Shown: positions 25,304 to 34,906, counted from the stretch's first letter. The stretch: 64,000 nt of DNA from Marinobacter sp. EhC06 (GCF_001650915.1 NZ_LXYO01000038.1:1-64000); one strand, 5' to 3'. The notes: generated by a model from the letters alone, not told the origin. Translations and numbers: made by a program.

Positions 25304-26381
25304 ACAGCGTCGCTTCCTGATGATGGCCGGCGGTACCGGCGGGCACGTGTTCCCGGCCCTGGCGACGGCACGGGCACTTGAGGCCCGTGGTCACCAGGTG
25401 TACTGGCTTGGCGCCAGTGGTGGCATGGAGCAGAGGCTGATCGGGGAAACCGACATTCCACTGTCACTGATTCATATTTCCGGTTTGCGGGGCAAGGGCA
25501 AGCTTGCTCTGGTGCTGGCGCCGTTTCGTCTGATGCGGGCACTGGGCGAGGCGTTCACCATCCTGCGACGGATCCGCCCGGATTGTGTCGTGGGTATGGG
25601 TGGGTTCGTCACCGGGCCCGGTGGCGTGGCCGCCTGGCTGAGCCGGACACCGCTGGTGATTCATGAGCAAAACGCCATTGCCGGCATGACCAACCGGATT
25701 CTGGTGAGATTTGCAGAAACCGTGCTGGAGGCGTTCCCGGGCAGCTTCGGGCCGAAAGTCGTCACCCGCTGCACCGGCAATCCGGTTCGCGAGGATCTCG
25801 CGGCCCTGCCGGTGCCCGAACAGCGGCTGGCAGGGCGCGAAGGTGCCCTGAGGTTGTTGGTGATTGGCGGCAGTCTTGGCGCCCAGGTTTTCAACGAGCA
25901 GCTGCCCGAGGCGCTGGCCATGTTGCCGGAAGCTGATCGACCCTTGGTTCGCCACCAGTGCGGTGAACGTCACGCAGATGCGGCCCGGCAGGCCTATGAG
26001 CAACACGGGGTTGAAGCCAACGTGGAGCCGTTTATCAAGGACATGGCTGAAGCCTATCAATGGGCAGACCTGGTGCTATGTCGGGCCGGTGCGCTGACGG
26101 TTTCCGAATTGTGTGCGGCAGGCATCGGAGCGGTACTGGTGCCGTTTCCCCACGCCGTGGATGACCACCAGACGAAAAACGGTCAACAGATGGTGACGGC
26201 AAAAGCGGCCATCCTGATCCCCCAATCAAAGATGACCCCGGCGGTGCTGGCGGAAACCCTGGGCGATCTGGCCCGGGATCGCAGCCGGGTAACTGATATG
26301 GCGAAGGCCGCGCGAACGCTGGCCCGCCCTGATGCAACGGAGAGAGTCGTGAATTACTGTCTGGAGGCCGCCAATGGCTGA
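25296..26381 (+). CDS. murG: UDP-GlcNAc:lipid I N-acetylglucosamine transferase
   Basis: Peripheral inner-membrane GT-B glycosyltransferase that converts lipid I to lipid II. The 361-residue protein carries GGTGGHVFPALATARAL (first glycine-rich loop), GMGGFVTGPGGVAAWL, HEQNAIAGMTNRIL, GGSLGAQVFNE and CRAGALTVSEL with PFPHAVDDHQTKN near the C-terminal substrate site. The reading frame extends 93 bases upstream inside ftsW, but ATG 25296 begins at the conserved N-terminus and overlaps the ftsW stop. Confidence 0.97.
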   Translation: MTEQRRFLMMAGGTGGHVFPALATARALEARGHQVYWLGASGGMEQRLIGETDIPLSLIHISGLRGKGKLALVLAPFRLMRALGEAFTILRRIRPDCVVGMGGFVTGPGGVAAWLSRTPLVIHEQNAIAGMTNRILVRFAETVLEAFPGSFGPKVVTRCTGNPVREDLAALPVPEQRLAGREGALRLLVIGGSLGAQVFNEQLPEALAMLPEADRPLVRHQCGERHADAARQAYEQHGVEANVEPFIKDMAEAYQWADLVLCRAGALTVSELCAAGIGAVLVPFPHAVDDHQTKNGQQMVTAKAAILIPQSKMTPAVLAETLGDLARDRSRVTDMAKAARTLARPDATERVVNYCLEAANG

Positions 26382-27819
26382 TGCAACCAATCCACCCCTG
26401 GTCTATCAGGTGCCTGAAATGCGCCGGATCCGTCACATCCACTTTGTGGGGATTGGTGGTGCAGGGATGAGCGGCATCGCCGAGGTTCTCAAGAACCAGG
26501 GCTACGACGTTTCCGGATCGGATCTCAAAGAGGGGGCTGTGACGGATCGCCTCAAAGCGATGGGCGTTGAAGTCCAGATCGGCCACCGGGAAGAGAACAG
26601 CGCCAGTGCTGATGTTGTTGTGGTTTCTTCAGCGGTATCGGCGGAAAACCCGGAAGTCATGGCCGCTCGCAGTCGCCGGGTGCCGATCGTCCCCAGGGCA
26701 GAAATGCTTGCGGAAATCATGCGCTACCGGCACGGCATCGCGGTGGCCGGAACCCATGGCAAGACCACGACCACCAGCCTGATTGCATCCATTCTGGGCG
26801 AGGCGGGTCTGGACCCGACCTTCGTGATTGGCGGCAAGCTGAACAGTGCCGGCACCAATGCCCAACTGGGAGGGTCCCGCTATCTGGTGGCAGAGGCCGA
26901 TGAGAGCGATGCGTCTTTCCTGCACCTGACGCCGGTGATTTCAGTGGTGACCAACATCGAAGCGGACCACATGGACACCTACGGCGGCGATGTCGAGAAA
27001 CTGAAGCAGACCTTCGTGGATTTCCTGCACAACCTGCCGTTTTACGGTGTTGCGGTGATGTGTGTGGATGATGGTTACGTTCAGGAGATTATTCCCCGGA
27101 TTTCCCGGGCGATTATTACCTACGGCATCGAAAACCCGGAGGCGGATTACCGGGCCGAGAGCATCAATTCCGATGGTTTGCGGACCCACTTTGTGGTGAA
27201 GCGTCCGGCCGGTCGTAGTGATCTGACAGTCGAGCTGAAAATGCCGGGCCGACACAATGTACTGAACGCGCTGGCGGCTATTGCCGTGGCCACAGACGAG
27301 GGCGTTGCCGATGATGCGATCTGTCGCGGACTGGCTGGCTTTGCCGGGGTCGGGCGCCGGTTCCAGGTTTACGGCGATTACAAGACACCCAAGGGCACGG
27401 TGACGTTGGTAGACGATTACGGGCATCACCCGACGGAAGTGGAGGCAGTTATTCGCGCGGCACACGATGCCTGGCCGGATCGTCGTCTGGTCATGCTTTA
27501 CCAGCCGCACCGCTTTACCCGGACCCGTGACCTTTATGAGGACTTTGTCCGGGTGCTGTCGGAGGTGGACGGCTTACTGCTGATGGATGTTTATTCCGCC
27601 GGCGAACCGGCGATTCCGGGTGCCGACGGCCGGGCCCTGTGTCGCAGTATTCGGCAGCGTGGCCAGGTGGAGCCGGTCTTTGTCGAGGACAACCGTGAAA
27701 TTGAATCCCTGCTGGCCAATGTCCTGCAGGATGGCGACCTTCTGATAACCCAGGGAGCCGGCGATATCGGTGGTGTGGCTTCGCGGCTGGCGGCCGCAGG
27801 AGTGATTGCGGGTGAGTGA
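26374..27819 (+). CDS. murC: UDP-N-acetylmuramate--L-alanine ligase
   Basis: First amino-acid-adding Mur ligase, joining L-Ala to UDP-MurNAc. The 481-residue protein has the N-terminal HFVGIGGAGMSGIAEVL, the ATP loop AGTHGKTTTTSL, the EADESDASFLHL metal-site segment, the NIEADHMDTYGGD stretch and the C-terminal DDYGHHPTEVEA with YQPHRFTRT. It overlaps murG by eight bases and ddlB by eight bases. Confidence 0.97.
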   Translation: MADATNPPLVYQVPEMRRIRHIHFVGIGGAGMSGIAEVLKNQGYDVSGSDLKEGAVTDRLKAMGVEVQIGHREENSASADVVVVSSAVSAENPEVMAARSRRVPIVPRAEMLAEIMRYRHGIAVAGTHGKTTTTSLIASILGEAGLDPTFVIGGKLNSAGTNAQLGGSRYLVAEADESDASFLHLTPVISVVTNIEADHMDTYGGDVEKLKQTFVDFLHNLPFYGVAVMCVDDGYVQEIIPRISRAIITYGIENPEADYRAESINSDGLRTHFVVKRPAGRSDLTVELKMPGRHNVLNALAAIAVATDEGVADDAICRGLAGFAGVGRRFQVYGDYKTPKGTVTLVDDYGHHPTEVEAVIRAAHDAWPDRRLVMLYQPHRFTRTRDLYEDFVRVLSEVDGLLLMDVYSAGEPAIPGADGRALCRSIRQRGQVEPVFVEDNREIESLLANVLQDGDLLITQGAGDIGGVASRLAAAGVIAGE

Positions 27820-28792
27820 AATGCATCATACCGAAGCACAGACCTATCAGGCAGATCCCGAACTCGTGAGGGCGCTCGGAAGGGTTGCGGTCTTCATGGG
27901 CGGCGATTCCGCCGAGCGGGAAGTGTCCCTGAAGAGCGGCAAGGCGGTGCTGGCGGCGCTGGTGTCGGCCGGCGTGGATGCCTTTGCGATGGATGTCCGC
28001 GGCTGCTTGCTGAGAACCGTTGACAACCCTGATTTTGACCGGGTGTTCATTGCGCTGCATGGCCGGGGCGGCGAGGACGGTACCCTGCAGGCCATTCTCG
28101 CCCAGGCAGGTATTCCGTACACCGGCAGTGATGTGCTGGCCTCCGCTCTGGCCATGGACAAGCTCAGAACGAAATACGTGCTCGAAGGTTGCGGCCTGCC
28201 AACGCCGAAGTTCCGGACCATGTCCGGTGCAGACCAGGCGAACCAGATTATCGGCGAACTGCGGGTGCCACTGAGCGTGAAGCCTTCCCGGGAAGGCTCC
28301 AGTATCGGCATCCGAAAAGTGTATACCGCCGCAGAATTGGCAGACGCGTACGAAGCCGCGGCCGCGCTGGACAGCCTGGTATTGGTGGAGGAGTGGATCG
28401 AGGGGCCGGAGTTCACCGTCAGCCTGCTGCAGGACCAGGCGCTTCCGGCCATTGGCCTGAGCGCCAGCACCGACCACGTCTTTTACGATTACGACGCCAA
28501 GTACCTGGCGGACGACACCCGCTATCAAATTCCCTGTGGCCTCGCGCCTGAGGACGAAGTTCGCCTCCAGCACCTGGCACTGGATGCGTTCCGGGTTGTC
28601 GGCTGCCGGACCTGGGGCCGGGTCGACATTATGCAGGACAGCGACGGCCAGTTCTGGCTCCTGGAAGTGAATACCGTGCCCGGGATGACCGACCACAGCC
28701 TCGTGCCCATGGCGGCAAGGGCGGCAGGAATCAGTTTTGAGGAGCTCGTGGTCCGGATACTGAAGGACACCCTGGAGGGCGCCGATGCTTGA
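27812..28792 (+). CDS. ddlB: D-alanine--D-alanine ligase
   Basis: ATP-grasp ligase that makes D-Ala-D-Ala for MurF. The 326-residue protein shows VFMGGDSAEREVSLKSG at the substrate-binding N-terminus, HGRGGEDGTLQAIL, the lysine and serine ATP-grasp loop (PSREGSSIGIRKV), and the metal/ATP C-terminal motif LEVNTVPGMTDHSLVP. GTG 27812 has AGGAG 9 bases upstream; ATG 27821 is the next choice. It sits between murC and ftsQ as in E. coli. Confidence 0.95.
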   Translation: MSEMHHTEAQTYQADPELVRALGRVAVFMGGDSAEREVSLKSGKAVLAALVSAGVDAFAMDVRGCLLRTVDNPDFDRVFIALHGRGGEDGTLQAILAQAGIPYTGSDVLASALAMDKLRTKYVLEGCGLPTPKFRTMSGADQANQIIGELRVPLSVKPSREGSSIGIRKVYTAAELADAYEAAAALDSLVLVEEWIEGPEFTVSLLQDQALPAIGLSASTDHVFYDYDAKYLADDTRYQIPCGLAPEDEVRLQHLALDAFRVVGCRTWGRVDIMQDSDGQFWLLEVNTVPGMTDHSLVPMAARAAGISFEELVVRILKDTLEGADA

Positions 28793-29624
28793 GACACTGC
28801 TGATCCGGAGCCGGGCGACACCGTCCGAGCCACCGCGGCGCCGGGGGGCAACGTCCCTCGGCCCTGAGCGGGACCGGTTTGGCGTGTTGAAGGGTGTGCT
28901 GGCGGCTGTGCCCTGGCTTCAGGTGGGCATGGGCGCCGTGATTGTACTGTTGGCCGCTCTGGTGCCCTGGGGTACCGGCAAGGTGCTGGGTGCCATGGAT
29001 CAGCAGATCCTGGCGGTGGATGTAAAAGGCGATTTTGTGGGCGACAGCCGGGTAGCCATCGAGCGCGCTGCTGGCGACTGGATCGGCAAGAGCTATTTCG
29101 CCACGGATCTTTCGGAAATCAAGGAGAGCCTGGAGCGCCGGCCTTGGGTTGAGTCCGCCGCAGTGCGTCGGGTGTGGCCGGACCGGCTGGTCATCGACAT
29201 CCGGGAGAAGAAGCCGCTGGCCTACTGGACCGACGGGCGCCTGGTCAGCCGGACCGGCGAGCTGTTCGCGCCGTCCAATCCGGAAGTTGCAGGTCGGTTG
29301 CCGCGACTCGCCGGGCCCGATGAAAGAGTGCGGGATGTGATCAATATGGCGCGGACCATGAGTGACAAGCTGGTTGCCCGGGGTCTCGGGTTTTCGGGCC
29401 TGGCTCTGGAACATCGGGGCGCCTGGACCCTGCAACTGGCCAATGGCATCGAAGTGGTGCTTGGCCGGGACCAGGTGGAACAACGGTTCGAGCGGTTTAT
29501 CACGGTTTATGAAAACCGGCTGGCAGCAAGGTCGGACGAAGTCAGTCGGGTGGATGCCCGTTACACCAATGGTGTGGCGGTCAAGTGGAAAGCTGTTGAG
29601 ACAGCCTCCAGCCCAAAATCATAG
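28785..29624 (+). CDS. ftsQ: Cell division protein FtsQ
   Basis: Bitopic membrane protein of the divisome that binds FtsL-FtsB. The 279-residue protein has a basic cytoplasmic tail of about 45 residues, a membrane segment (VGMGAVIVLLAALVPWG), a POTRA domain beginning ILAVDVKGDFVG and containing RRPWVESAAVRRVWPDRL, and the FtsQ beta domain (GFSGLALEHRGAWTLQLANG). It overlaps ddlB by eight bases and precedes ftsA. Confidence 0.95.
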   Translation: MLETLLIRSRATPSEPPRRRGATSLGPERDRFGVLKGVLAAVPWLQVGMGAVIVLLAALVPWGTGKVLGAMDQQILAVDVKGDFVGDSRVAIERAAGDWIGKSYFATDLSEIKESLERRPWVESAAVRRVWPDRLVIDIREKKPLAYWTDGRLVSRTGELFAPSNPEVAGRLPRLAGPDERVRDVINMARTMSDKLVARGLGFSGLALEHRGAWTLQLANGIEVVLGRDQVEQRFERFITVYENRLAARSDEVSRVDARYTNGVAVKWKAVETASSPKS

Positions 29625-29660
29625 CAACGGTTAATTCAGACCTACGGTTTGGTGGAACAC

Positions 29661-30896
29661 ATGTCATCGGTTGAAACGGAAAACATGATTGTCGGCCTCG
29701 ATATCGGAACCTCGAAGGTGGTTGCGATTGTCGGCAAGCGCAAGATGGACGGCACCATCGAAGTGGTGGGCATTGGTTCCCATCCTTCCCGGGGCCTCAA
29801 GCGTGGGGTGGTGGTGAATATCGAAACCACTGTCCAGGCCATTCAGCGCGCGGTGGAAGAGGCGGAATTGATGGCCGGGTGCCGCATTCACTCGGTGTAT
29901 GCGGGCATTGCCGGAAGCCATATCAAGAGCCTGAACTCCCACGGAATTGTTGCCATCCGTGATCGTGAGGTCACCCAGGCCGACATTGACCGGGTGATCG
30001 ATGCCGCCCAGGCGGTTGCGATTCCTGCGGACCAAAAGATTCTTCACATTTTGCCCCAGGAATTCGTGATCGACAGCCAGGAAGGCATCAAGGAACCAAT
30101 GGGTATGTCCGGCGTGCGTCTGGAAGCAAAGGTGCACCTGGTGACCTGTGCGGTGAATGCCGCCCAGAACATTGAGAAGTGCGTGAAGCGCTGTGGTCTT
30201 GAGGTGGATGACATCATCCTGGAGCAGCTGGCATCCAGTCACGCCATCCTCACCGAAGACGAAAAGGAACTCGGGGTCTGTGTGGTGGATATCGGTGGCG
30301 GCACCACCGACATTGCGGTGTTTACCGGCGGCGCTATTCGACACACGGCGGTGATTCCGATTGCCGGCGACCAGGTGACCAACGACATCGCGATGGCGTT
30401 GCGCACACCCACCCAGAATGCTGAAGAAATCAAGATCAAGTATGCCTGTGCACTGACCCAGCTGGCCGGTGCGGATGAAACCATCAAGGTGCCCAGTGTT
30501 GGCGATCGCGCGCCGCGGGATCTGTCCAGGCAGGCCCTGGCCGAGGTGGTGGAGCCGCGCTATGAGGAGCTGTTCACTCTGGTGCAGTCAGAATTGCGCC
30601 GGTCCGGGTTCGAGGATCTGATTCCGGCAGGCATCGTTATAACCGGCGGTTCCTCCACCATGGAAGGTGTGGTGGAACTGGCCGAAGAGATCTTCCACAT
30701 GCCGGTAAGGCTGGCCTGTCCGCAGGCAGTCTCCGGCATGACGGAGGTGGTCAACAATCCGATCTACGCCACTGGCGTTGGGTTGTTGATTCATGGTTTC
30801 CGCCAGATGGATCTGGGGCGGGCACCGGTGCTCAAGGGTGAAGATGCACCCTCGCTGTTTGAGCGCATGAAAGCCTGGTTTACCGGTCATTTCTGA
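29661..30896 (+). CDS. ftsA: Cell division protein FtsA
   Basis: Actin-like ATPase that tethers FtsZ filaments to the inner membrane. The 411-residue protein has the phosphate-1 loop (VGLDIGTSKVVAIVG), the 1C subdomain, VVDIGGGTTDIAVF (phosphate 2), GIVITGGSSTMEGV (adenosine loop), and an amphipathic C-terminal helix (FERMKAWFTGHF) as membrane anchor. ATG 29661 is chosen; a TTG 12 bases upstream only adds four residues. Confidence 0.96.
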   Translation: MSSVETENMIVGLDIGTSKVVAIVGKRKMDGTIEVVGIGSHPSRGLKRGVVVNIETTVQAIQRAVEEAELMAGCRIHSVYAGIAGSHIKSLNSHGIVAIRDREVTQADIDRVIDAAQAVAIPADQKILHILPQEFVIDSQEGIKEPMGMSGVRLEAKVHLVTCAVNAAQNIEKCVKRCGLEVDDIILEQLASSHAILTEDEKELGVCVVDIGGGTTDIAVFTGGAIRHTAVIPIAGDQVTNDIAMALRTPTQNAEEIKIKYACALTQLAGADETIKVPSVGDRAPRDLSRQALAEVVEPRYEELFTLVQSELRRSGFEDLIPAGIVITGGSSTMEGVVELAEEIFHMPVRLACPQAVSGMTEVVNNPIYATGVGLLIHGFRQMDLGRAPVLKGEDAPSLFERMKAWFTGHF

Positions 30897-30994
30897 CGGA
30901 ACCGGGTAGTTAGTACACGAAGGTATCTCGAAAACACAATCTCGAACAAACAGCCCGGAACAAGGGCTGAAAACAGCACGAAGGAGTAGGGGAA

Positions 30995-32152
30995 ATGTTT
31001 GAACTCGTCGATAATGTCCAGCAAAACGCTGTCATTAAAGTCGTCGGTGTAGGCGGTGGTGGCGGCAACGCCGTTCGCCATATGCTTAACAGCGACATCG
31101 AAGGTGTGGAATTCATCTGCGCCAACACAGATGCCCAGGCGCTGACCGATATGGACGCGCGTCAGATCATCCAGCTCGGTGGCAACATCACCAAGGGACT
31201 GGGTGCCGGCGCCAATCCGGAGGTCGGTCGCCAGTCTGCTCTGGAGGACCGTGATCGTATCGCCGAAGCCATTAAGGGCGCGGACATGGTTTTCATTACC
31301 GCGGGCATGGGCGGTGGTACAGGCACCGGTGCTGCGCCGATTGTGGCGGAAGTGGCCCGCGAACTGGGCATTCTGACCGTTGCCGTTGTCACCAAGCCTT
31401 TCATGTTTGAAGGCGGCAAGCGCATGAGCGTTGCCGAATCCGGCCTGAAAGAGCTGGAAGAAAGCGTGGATTCCCTGATTACCATTCCCAATGAAAAGCT
31501 GCTGGCGGTCATGGGCAAGAAAACCAGCCTGCTGGACGCATTTGCCGCAGCTAACGATGTGCTTCTGGGCGCAGTTCAGGGTATCGCTGATCTGATTACC
31601 CGCAACGGTATGATCAACGTCGACTTTGCCGACGTGAAGACGGTTATGTCTGAGATGGGTATGGCGATGATGGGCACCGCTCGCGCCACTGGCGAAAACC
31701 GTGCGCGGGAAGCCGCCGAAGCGGCCGTTCGCAGCCCGCTGCTGGAAGACATCAACCTGCAGGGTGCCAAGGGTATTCTGGTCAACATTACCGCGGGCAT
31801 GGATCTCAACCTGGGCGAATTCTCCGAGGTTGGCGACATTGTGCGTGAGTTTGCTTCTGACTCTGCCACCGTTGTTGTCGGTACCGTCATTGATCCTGAA
31901 ATGACCGACGAACTGAAGGTAACGGTTGTTGCGACCGGCCTGGGCGGTGATCGCGAGAAGCCAACAAAGGTTGTGGACAATACCCGCACCCTGGATGGAA
32001 AAACCGATTACAACCAGCTGGACCGTCCTGCCGTTCTGCGTCGCCGGGCCGTTTCCCATGGAAACGTGGCTATCGACCAGAGCAAGGACAGTGAGGAGCA
32101 GGGTGTCGACTATCTCGATATTCCCGCATTCCTCCGTCGGCAGGCTGACTGA
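30995..32152 (+). CDS. ftsZ: Cell division GTPase FtsZ
   Basis: Tubulin-like GTPase that forms the Z ring. The 385-residue protein has IKVVGVGGGGGNAVRHM at the N-terminus, the tubulin signature GGGTGTGAAP, the catalytic T7-loop region NVDFADVKTVM, a variable linker, and the conserved C-terminal peptide DYLDIPAFLRRQ that binds FtsA and ZipA. The 98-base gap after ftsA is the largest in the cluster and holds a CAGCCC/GGGCTG hairpin (30951-30969) and a strong AAGGAGTAGGGG ribosome site, suggesting separate tuning of ftsZ translation. Confidence 0.98.
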   Translation: MFELVDNVQQNAVIKVVGVGGGGGNAVRHMLNSDIEGVEFICANTDAQALTDMDARQIIQLGGNITKGLGAGANPEVGRQSALEDRDRIAEAIKGADMVFITAGMGGGTGTGAAPIVAEVARELGILTVAVVTKPFMFEGGKRMSVAESGLKELEESVDSLITIPNEKLLAVMGKKTSLLDAFAAANDVLLGAVQGIADLITRNGMINVDFADVKTVMSEMGMAMMGTARATGENRAREAAEAAVRSPLLEDINLQGAKGILVNITAGMDLNLGEFSEVGDIVREFASDSATVVVGTVIDPEMTDELKVTVVATGLGGDREKPTKVVDNTRTLDGKTDYNQLDRPAVLRRRAVSHGNVAIDQSKDSEEQGVDYLDIPAFLRRQAD

Positions 32153-32364
32153 TAATCTGGTGCAATTGTGATCCGGTTCCGGTTTGTGTGCGAAATATGG
32201 AACCCGAAAACCGGTAAATACGTGCACTGATTGCCATGGGTTGCGTGCTGGATGAACATTCAGCAACAACGGATTGGTTAAATGGTATTCAGTCTTATTT
32301 TCTGATATTCTCCGGGCAGATTTTTGCCTAGAATATCGCCTTTTTGTGACGGAATTATGTACCG

Positions 32365-33279
32365 ATGATCAGACAACGGACACTAAAAAACACCATCCGT
32401 GCCACCGGTGTTGGCTTGCACTCGGGTGAGAAGGTTTATCTGACCCTCAAGCCTGCCCCGGTGGACTCCGGTATCATCTTCCGCCGTACCGATCTGGACC
32501 CCATGGTTGAGATTCGTGCCTGTGCGGAAAATGTGGGTGAGACCATGCTGTCCACGACGCTGGTAAAAAACGGTGTCCGTGTGGCGACGGTAGAGCATCT
32601 GCTCTCGGCCATGGCTGGTCTCGGGATTGATAACTGTTTCGTCGAGCTTAGCGCCGCGGAAGTGCCCATCATGGACGGCTCTGCCGGTCCATTTGTGTTT
32701 CTTCTGCAGTCCGCCGGTATTGCCGAGCAGGACGCAGCCAAGCGTTTTATCCGAATCAAGCGTGAGGTAACGGTTGAGGAAGGTGACAAGAAAGCGACTC
32801 TGCTGCCATTCGAAGGCTTCAAGGTCAGCTTCGGAATCGACTTTGATCACCCGGTGTTCAAAGGCCGCGCCCAGACTGCAACCGTCGATTTTTCCAGCAC
32901 CTCCTTTGTGAAGGAAGTGAGCCGCGCGAGGACCTTCGGGTTCATGCGTGACATCGAAAAATTGCGTGCCATGAACCTCGCCCTTGGTGGCAGTGTGGAT
33001 AACGCCATCGTCGTTGATGACTACAAGATCCTCAACGAAGACGGGCTGCGCTATGACGACGAATTCGTTAAGCACAAGCTGCTTGATGCCATCGGTGACC
33101 TTTATCAGTTGGGCAATAGCCTGATTGGTGAATTCCGTGGTATCAAATCCGGCCACGATCTGAACAACAAGCTGTTGCGCAAGCTCAGGGCAGAAGAGGA
33201 CGCCTGGGAAGTGGTTACCTTTGATGACGAAGCCACTGCCCCGATTTCCTATATGAAGCCTGTGCTGGCGGCGGGTTAA
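32365..33279 (+). CDS. lpxC: UDP-3-O-acyl-N-acetylglucosamine deacetylase
   Basis: Zinc deacetylase for the committed step of lipid A synthesis. The 304-residue protein begins MIRQRTLKNTIRATGVGLHSGEKV, with zinc ligands in VEHLLSAMAGLGIDN (His), HKLLDAIGDLYQLG (His and Asp) and the general base in EVPIMDGSA. The 212-base gap before it, after ftsZ, contains TAGAAT (32329-32334) and TTGGTT/TATTTT (32274-32301) as weak promoter candidates, so lpxC may be partly independent of the dcw promoter. It is the last gene of the cluster. Confidence 0.97.
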   Translation: MIRQRTLKNTIRATGVGLHSGEKVYLTLKPAPVDSGIIFRRTDLDPMVEIRACAENVGETMLSTTLVKNGVRVATVEHLLSAMAGLGIDNCFVELSAAEVPIMDGSAGPFVFLLQSAGIAEQDAAKRFIRIKREVTVEEGDKKATLLPFEGFKVSFGIDFDHPVFKGRAQTATVDFSSTSFVKEVSRARTFGFMRDIEKLRAMNLALGGSVDNAIVVDDYKILNEDGLRYDDEFVKHKLLDAIGDLYQLGNSLIGEFRGIKSGHDLNNKLLRKLRAEEDAWEVVTFDDEATAPISYMKPVLAAG

Positions 33280-33290
33280 AGCCGGACGCT

Positions 33291-33737
33291 TTAATCCCTG
33301 ACGTGGCTAGCGAGTTTTTCGAGAACCTCGCGTAATGCTTTATCCTTCGTGTGCCCGGCTTCCTCTTTGAGGAGCCGGGCATTTTCTTTGCTCAAGGGCT
33401 CTTTTTTGAACACCGGCTTTTCCCGGAATCTGGGCGGGGCAACCTTGACCTTCAGTTTCCAGACGAACCGGAATAGTTCGTTCTCTCGAAGCTTCTCCAT
33501 GATCTCGTGTTGGCGAAACCGGATCTGACTGGCTTTGCCGGCGGTTTCGGCGGTCAGTACCAGTTCGCCGTCCTTGCAGCTGACAAAGCGTGTCCCTTTG
33601 ACCAGATCCTGCGGAAGGGCCGCCAGAACTTCCTCCTCCGCCTGTCGGTGGAGTTCGGCCTTTGCAACGAGATCCTTGAGTACCGGGGTCCTGCCAAACT
33701 TGTCGAAGGACATTTTTTGCTCGTTTTTCCGTTTCAT
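33291..33737 (-). CDS. dciA: DUF721 domain protein, DciA-like helicase loader
   Basis: A 148-residue protein whose N-terminal part (residues 9-100; PVLKDLVAKAELHRQAEEEV then FVSCKDGELVLTAETAG and RFRQHEIMEKL) is the DUF721/DciA domain. DciA loads the replicative helicase DnaB in most bacteria that lack the phage-derived DnaC. The C-terminal tail is basic. Convergent with lpxC, whose stop is 11 bases away, and next to an M23 peptidase and secA, the same neighbourhood as in Pseudomonas. Either MKRKNEQKM (33737) or the inner ATG at 33713 could be the start. Confidence 0.85.
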   Translation of the reverse strand: MKRKNEQKMSFDKFGRTPVLKDLVAKAELHRQAEEEVLAALPQDLVKGTRFVSCKDGELVLTAETAGKASQIRFRQHEIMEKLRENELFRFVWKLKVKVAPPRFREKPVFKKEPLSKENARLLKEEAGHTKDKALREVLEKLASHVRD

Positions 33738-33970
33738 GGCGGCGTTTTTACTCGACGGCTCCGTTTACGATTGGTTACACTTCGGCACGGTTTGTGCGTA
33801 GTGCCTGTATTACACTCGTTTTACATTGTGATAAATGAGTATGTCTACCGGGCGCTGCAATTTTTTCAGTATGTAGCTGTTGCCAAAGGATGGCAGACCC
33901 CCTTCGGATTTTTCCGGGGCGCAACGCTACAGGATGCGGTTGCGGCTCAACGATGAAACCAGATGACGAT

Positions 33971-34906
33971 ATGAACATTATTCTCGTTGGCAAACACCAC
34001 GGAAAGTCCCGTGTATTGTCGATCAACAGTACGCTTGCCGTCGGCCTGCTCTTTTTAGTGCTTTCCCTGCTAGTCGCCGCTGGCTGGGCAGGTTATCAGA
34101 TGGCCGTTGAGCAGGTTGAGGCCAGAGAGCCCACCAACTCCGAGCTGGTGGCCGAGTGGCAGCTAAAACTGGCAGAGCAGAAGGCGGAGCTGGCCAGTAT
34201 TGAAGAGAACGTCCAGCAACAGGTTGATGCGCTGACGCTGCGTCTGGGCGAGATTCAGGGCCGTCTGTTGCGCCTGGATGCCCTGGGGCAGAGGTTTGTG
34301 GAATCCGGCCTGGTGGCCAGCGATGAATTCAACTTCGATCAGCCGGCCGCTGTGGGTGGCCCGGAAGACGCCTTGTCCGGTGATTCCTTTTCCGCGCCTG
34401 AGCTGACTCGCATGATCGAAGAAATGGAGTGGCGGATCGAGGACCGTGAACAGCAATTGCGGTTACTGGATCAGCTGGCATCCAGCAAGCGGCTTGAGGA
34501 TGAGCTTTATCTTGAAGGTCGCCCGATAACCTGGGGTTGGCTGTCTTCCAAGTACGGCTACCGTTCTGATCCGTTTACCGGCAAGCGCACCTGGCATGCC
34601 GGGGTTGATCTGGCCGGCAAGGATGGCAGCGATATTATCTCGGTCGCCGGTGGTGTGGTGACCTACGCCGGGGAGCGCTATGGCTACGGGAACCTCGTGG
34701 AAGTCGACCATGGTGATGGTTTGATCACCCGTTATGCCCACTGCAAGACTATCAAGGTAAAGGTGGGTGATGTTGTCCAGAAGGGCCAGGTAGTGGCGCT
34801 CATGGGCAGCACCGGGCGCTCAACCGGCCCCCATGTGCACTTCGAAGTCATCCGGAATGGCAAGTCTGAAAACCCGGAAACCTATATCAAACGGGCGAGC
34901 CGCTGA
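33971..34906 (+). CDS. M23 family metallopeptidase (LytM type)
   Basis: Predicted periplasmic peptidoglycan endopeptidase anchored in the inner membrane. The 311-residue protein has an N-terminal cytoplasmic segment, one membrane helix (STLAVGLLFLVLSLLVAAGWAG), a long coiled-coil (about residues 55-175) and a C-terminal LytM domain with zinc ligands HAGVDLAG and HVHFEV and the GxxGYGNLVEVDHGDG segment. Zinc residues appear intact, so it may be active rather than a NlpD-type activator. ATG 33971 begins at the conserved MNIILV; an in-frame ATG lies 18 bases upstream. It precedes secA, as in Pseudomonas. Confidence 0.9.
   Translation: MNIILVGKHHGKSRVLSINSTLAVGLLFLVLSLLVAAGWAGYQMAVEQVEAREPTNSELVAEWQLKLAEQKAELASIEENVQQQVDALTLRLGEIQGRLLRLDALGQRFVESGLVASDEFNFDQPAAVGGPEDALSGDSFSAPELTRMIEEMEWRIEDREQQLRLLDQLASSKRLEDELYLEGRPITWGWLSSKYGYRSDPFTGKRTWHAGVDLAGKDGSDIISVAGGVVTYAGERYGYGNLVEVDHGDGLITRYAHCKTIKVKVGDVVQKGQVVALMGSTGRSTGPHVHFEVIRNGKSENPETYIKRASR

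Noticed and set aside
33507..33956. Plus-strand frame (149 codons) opposite dciA running into the M23 gene upstream region
   Set aside because: It is antisense to the conserved DUF721 gene and shows no motif or ribosome site.
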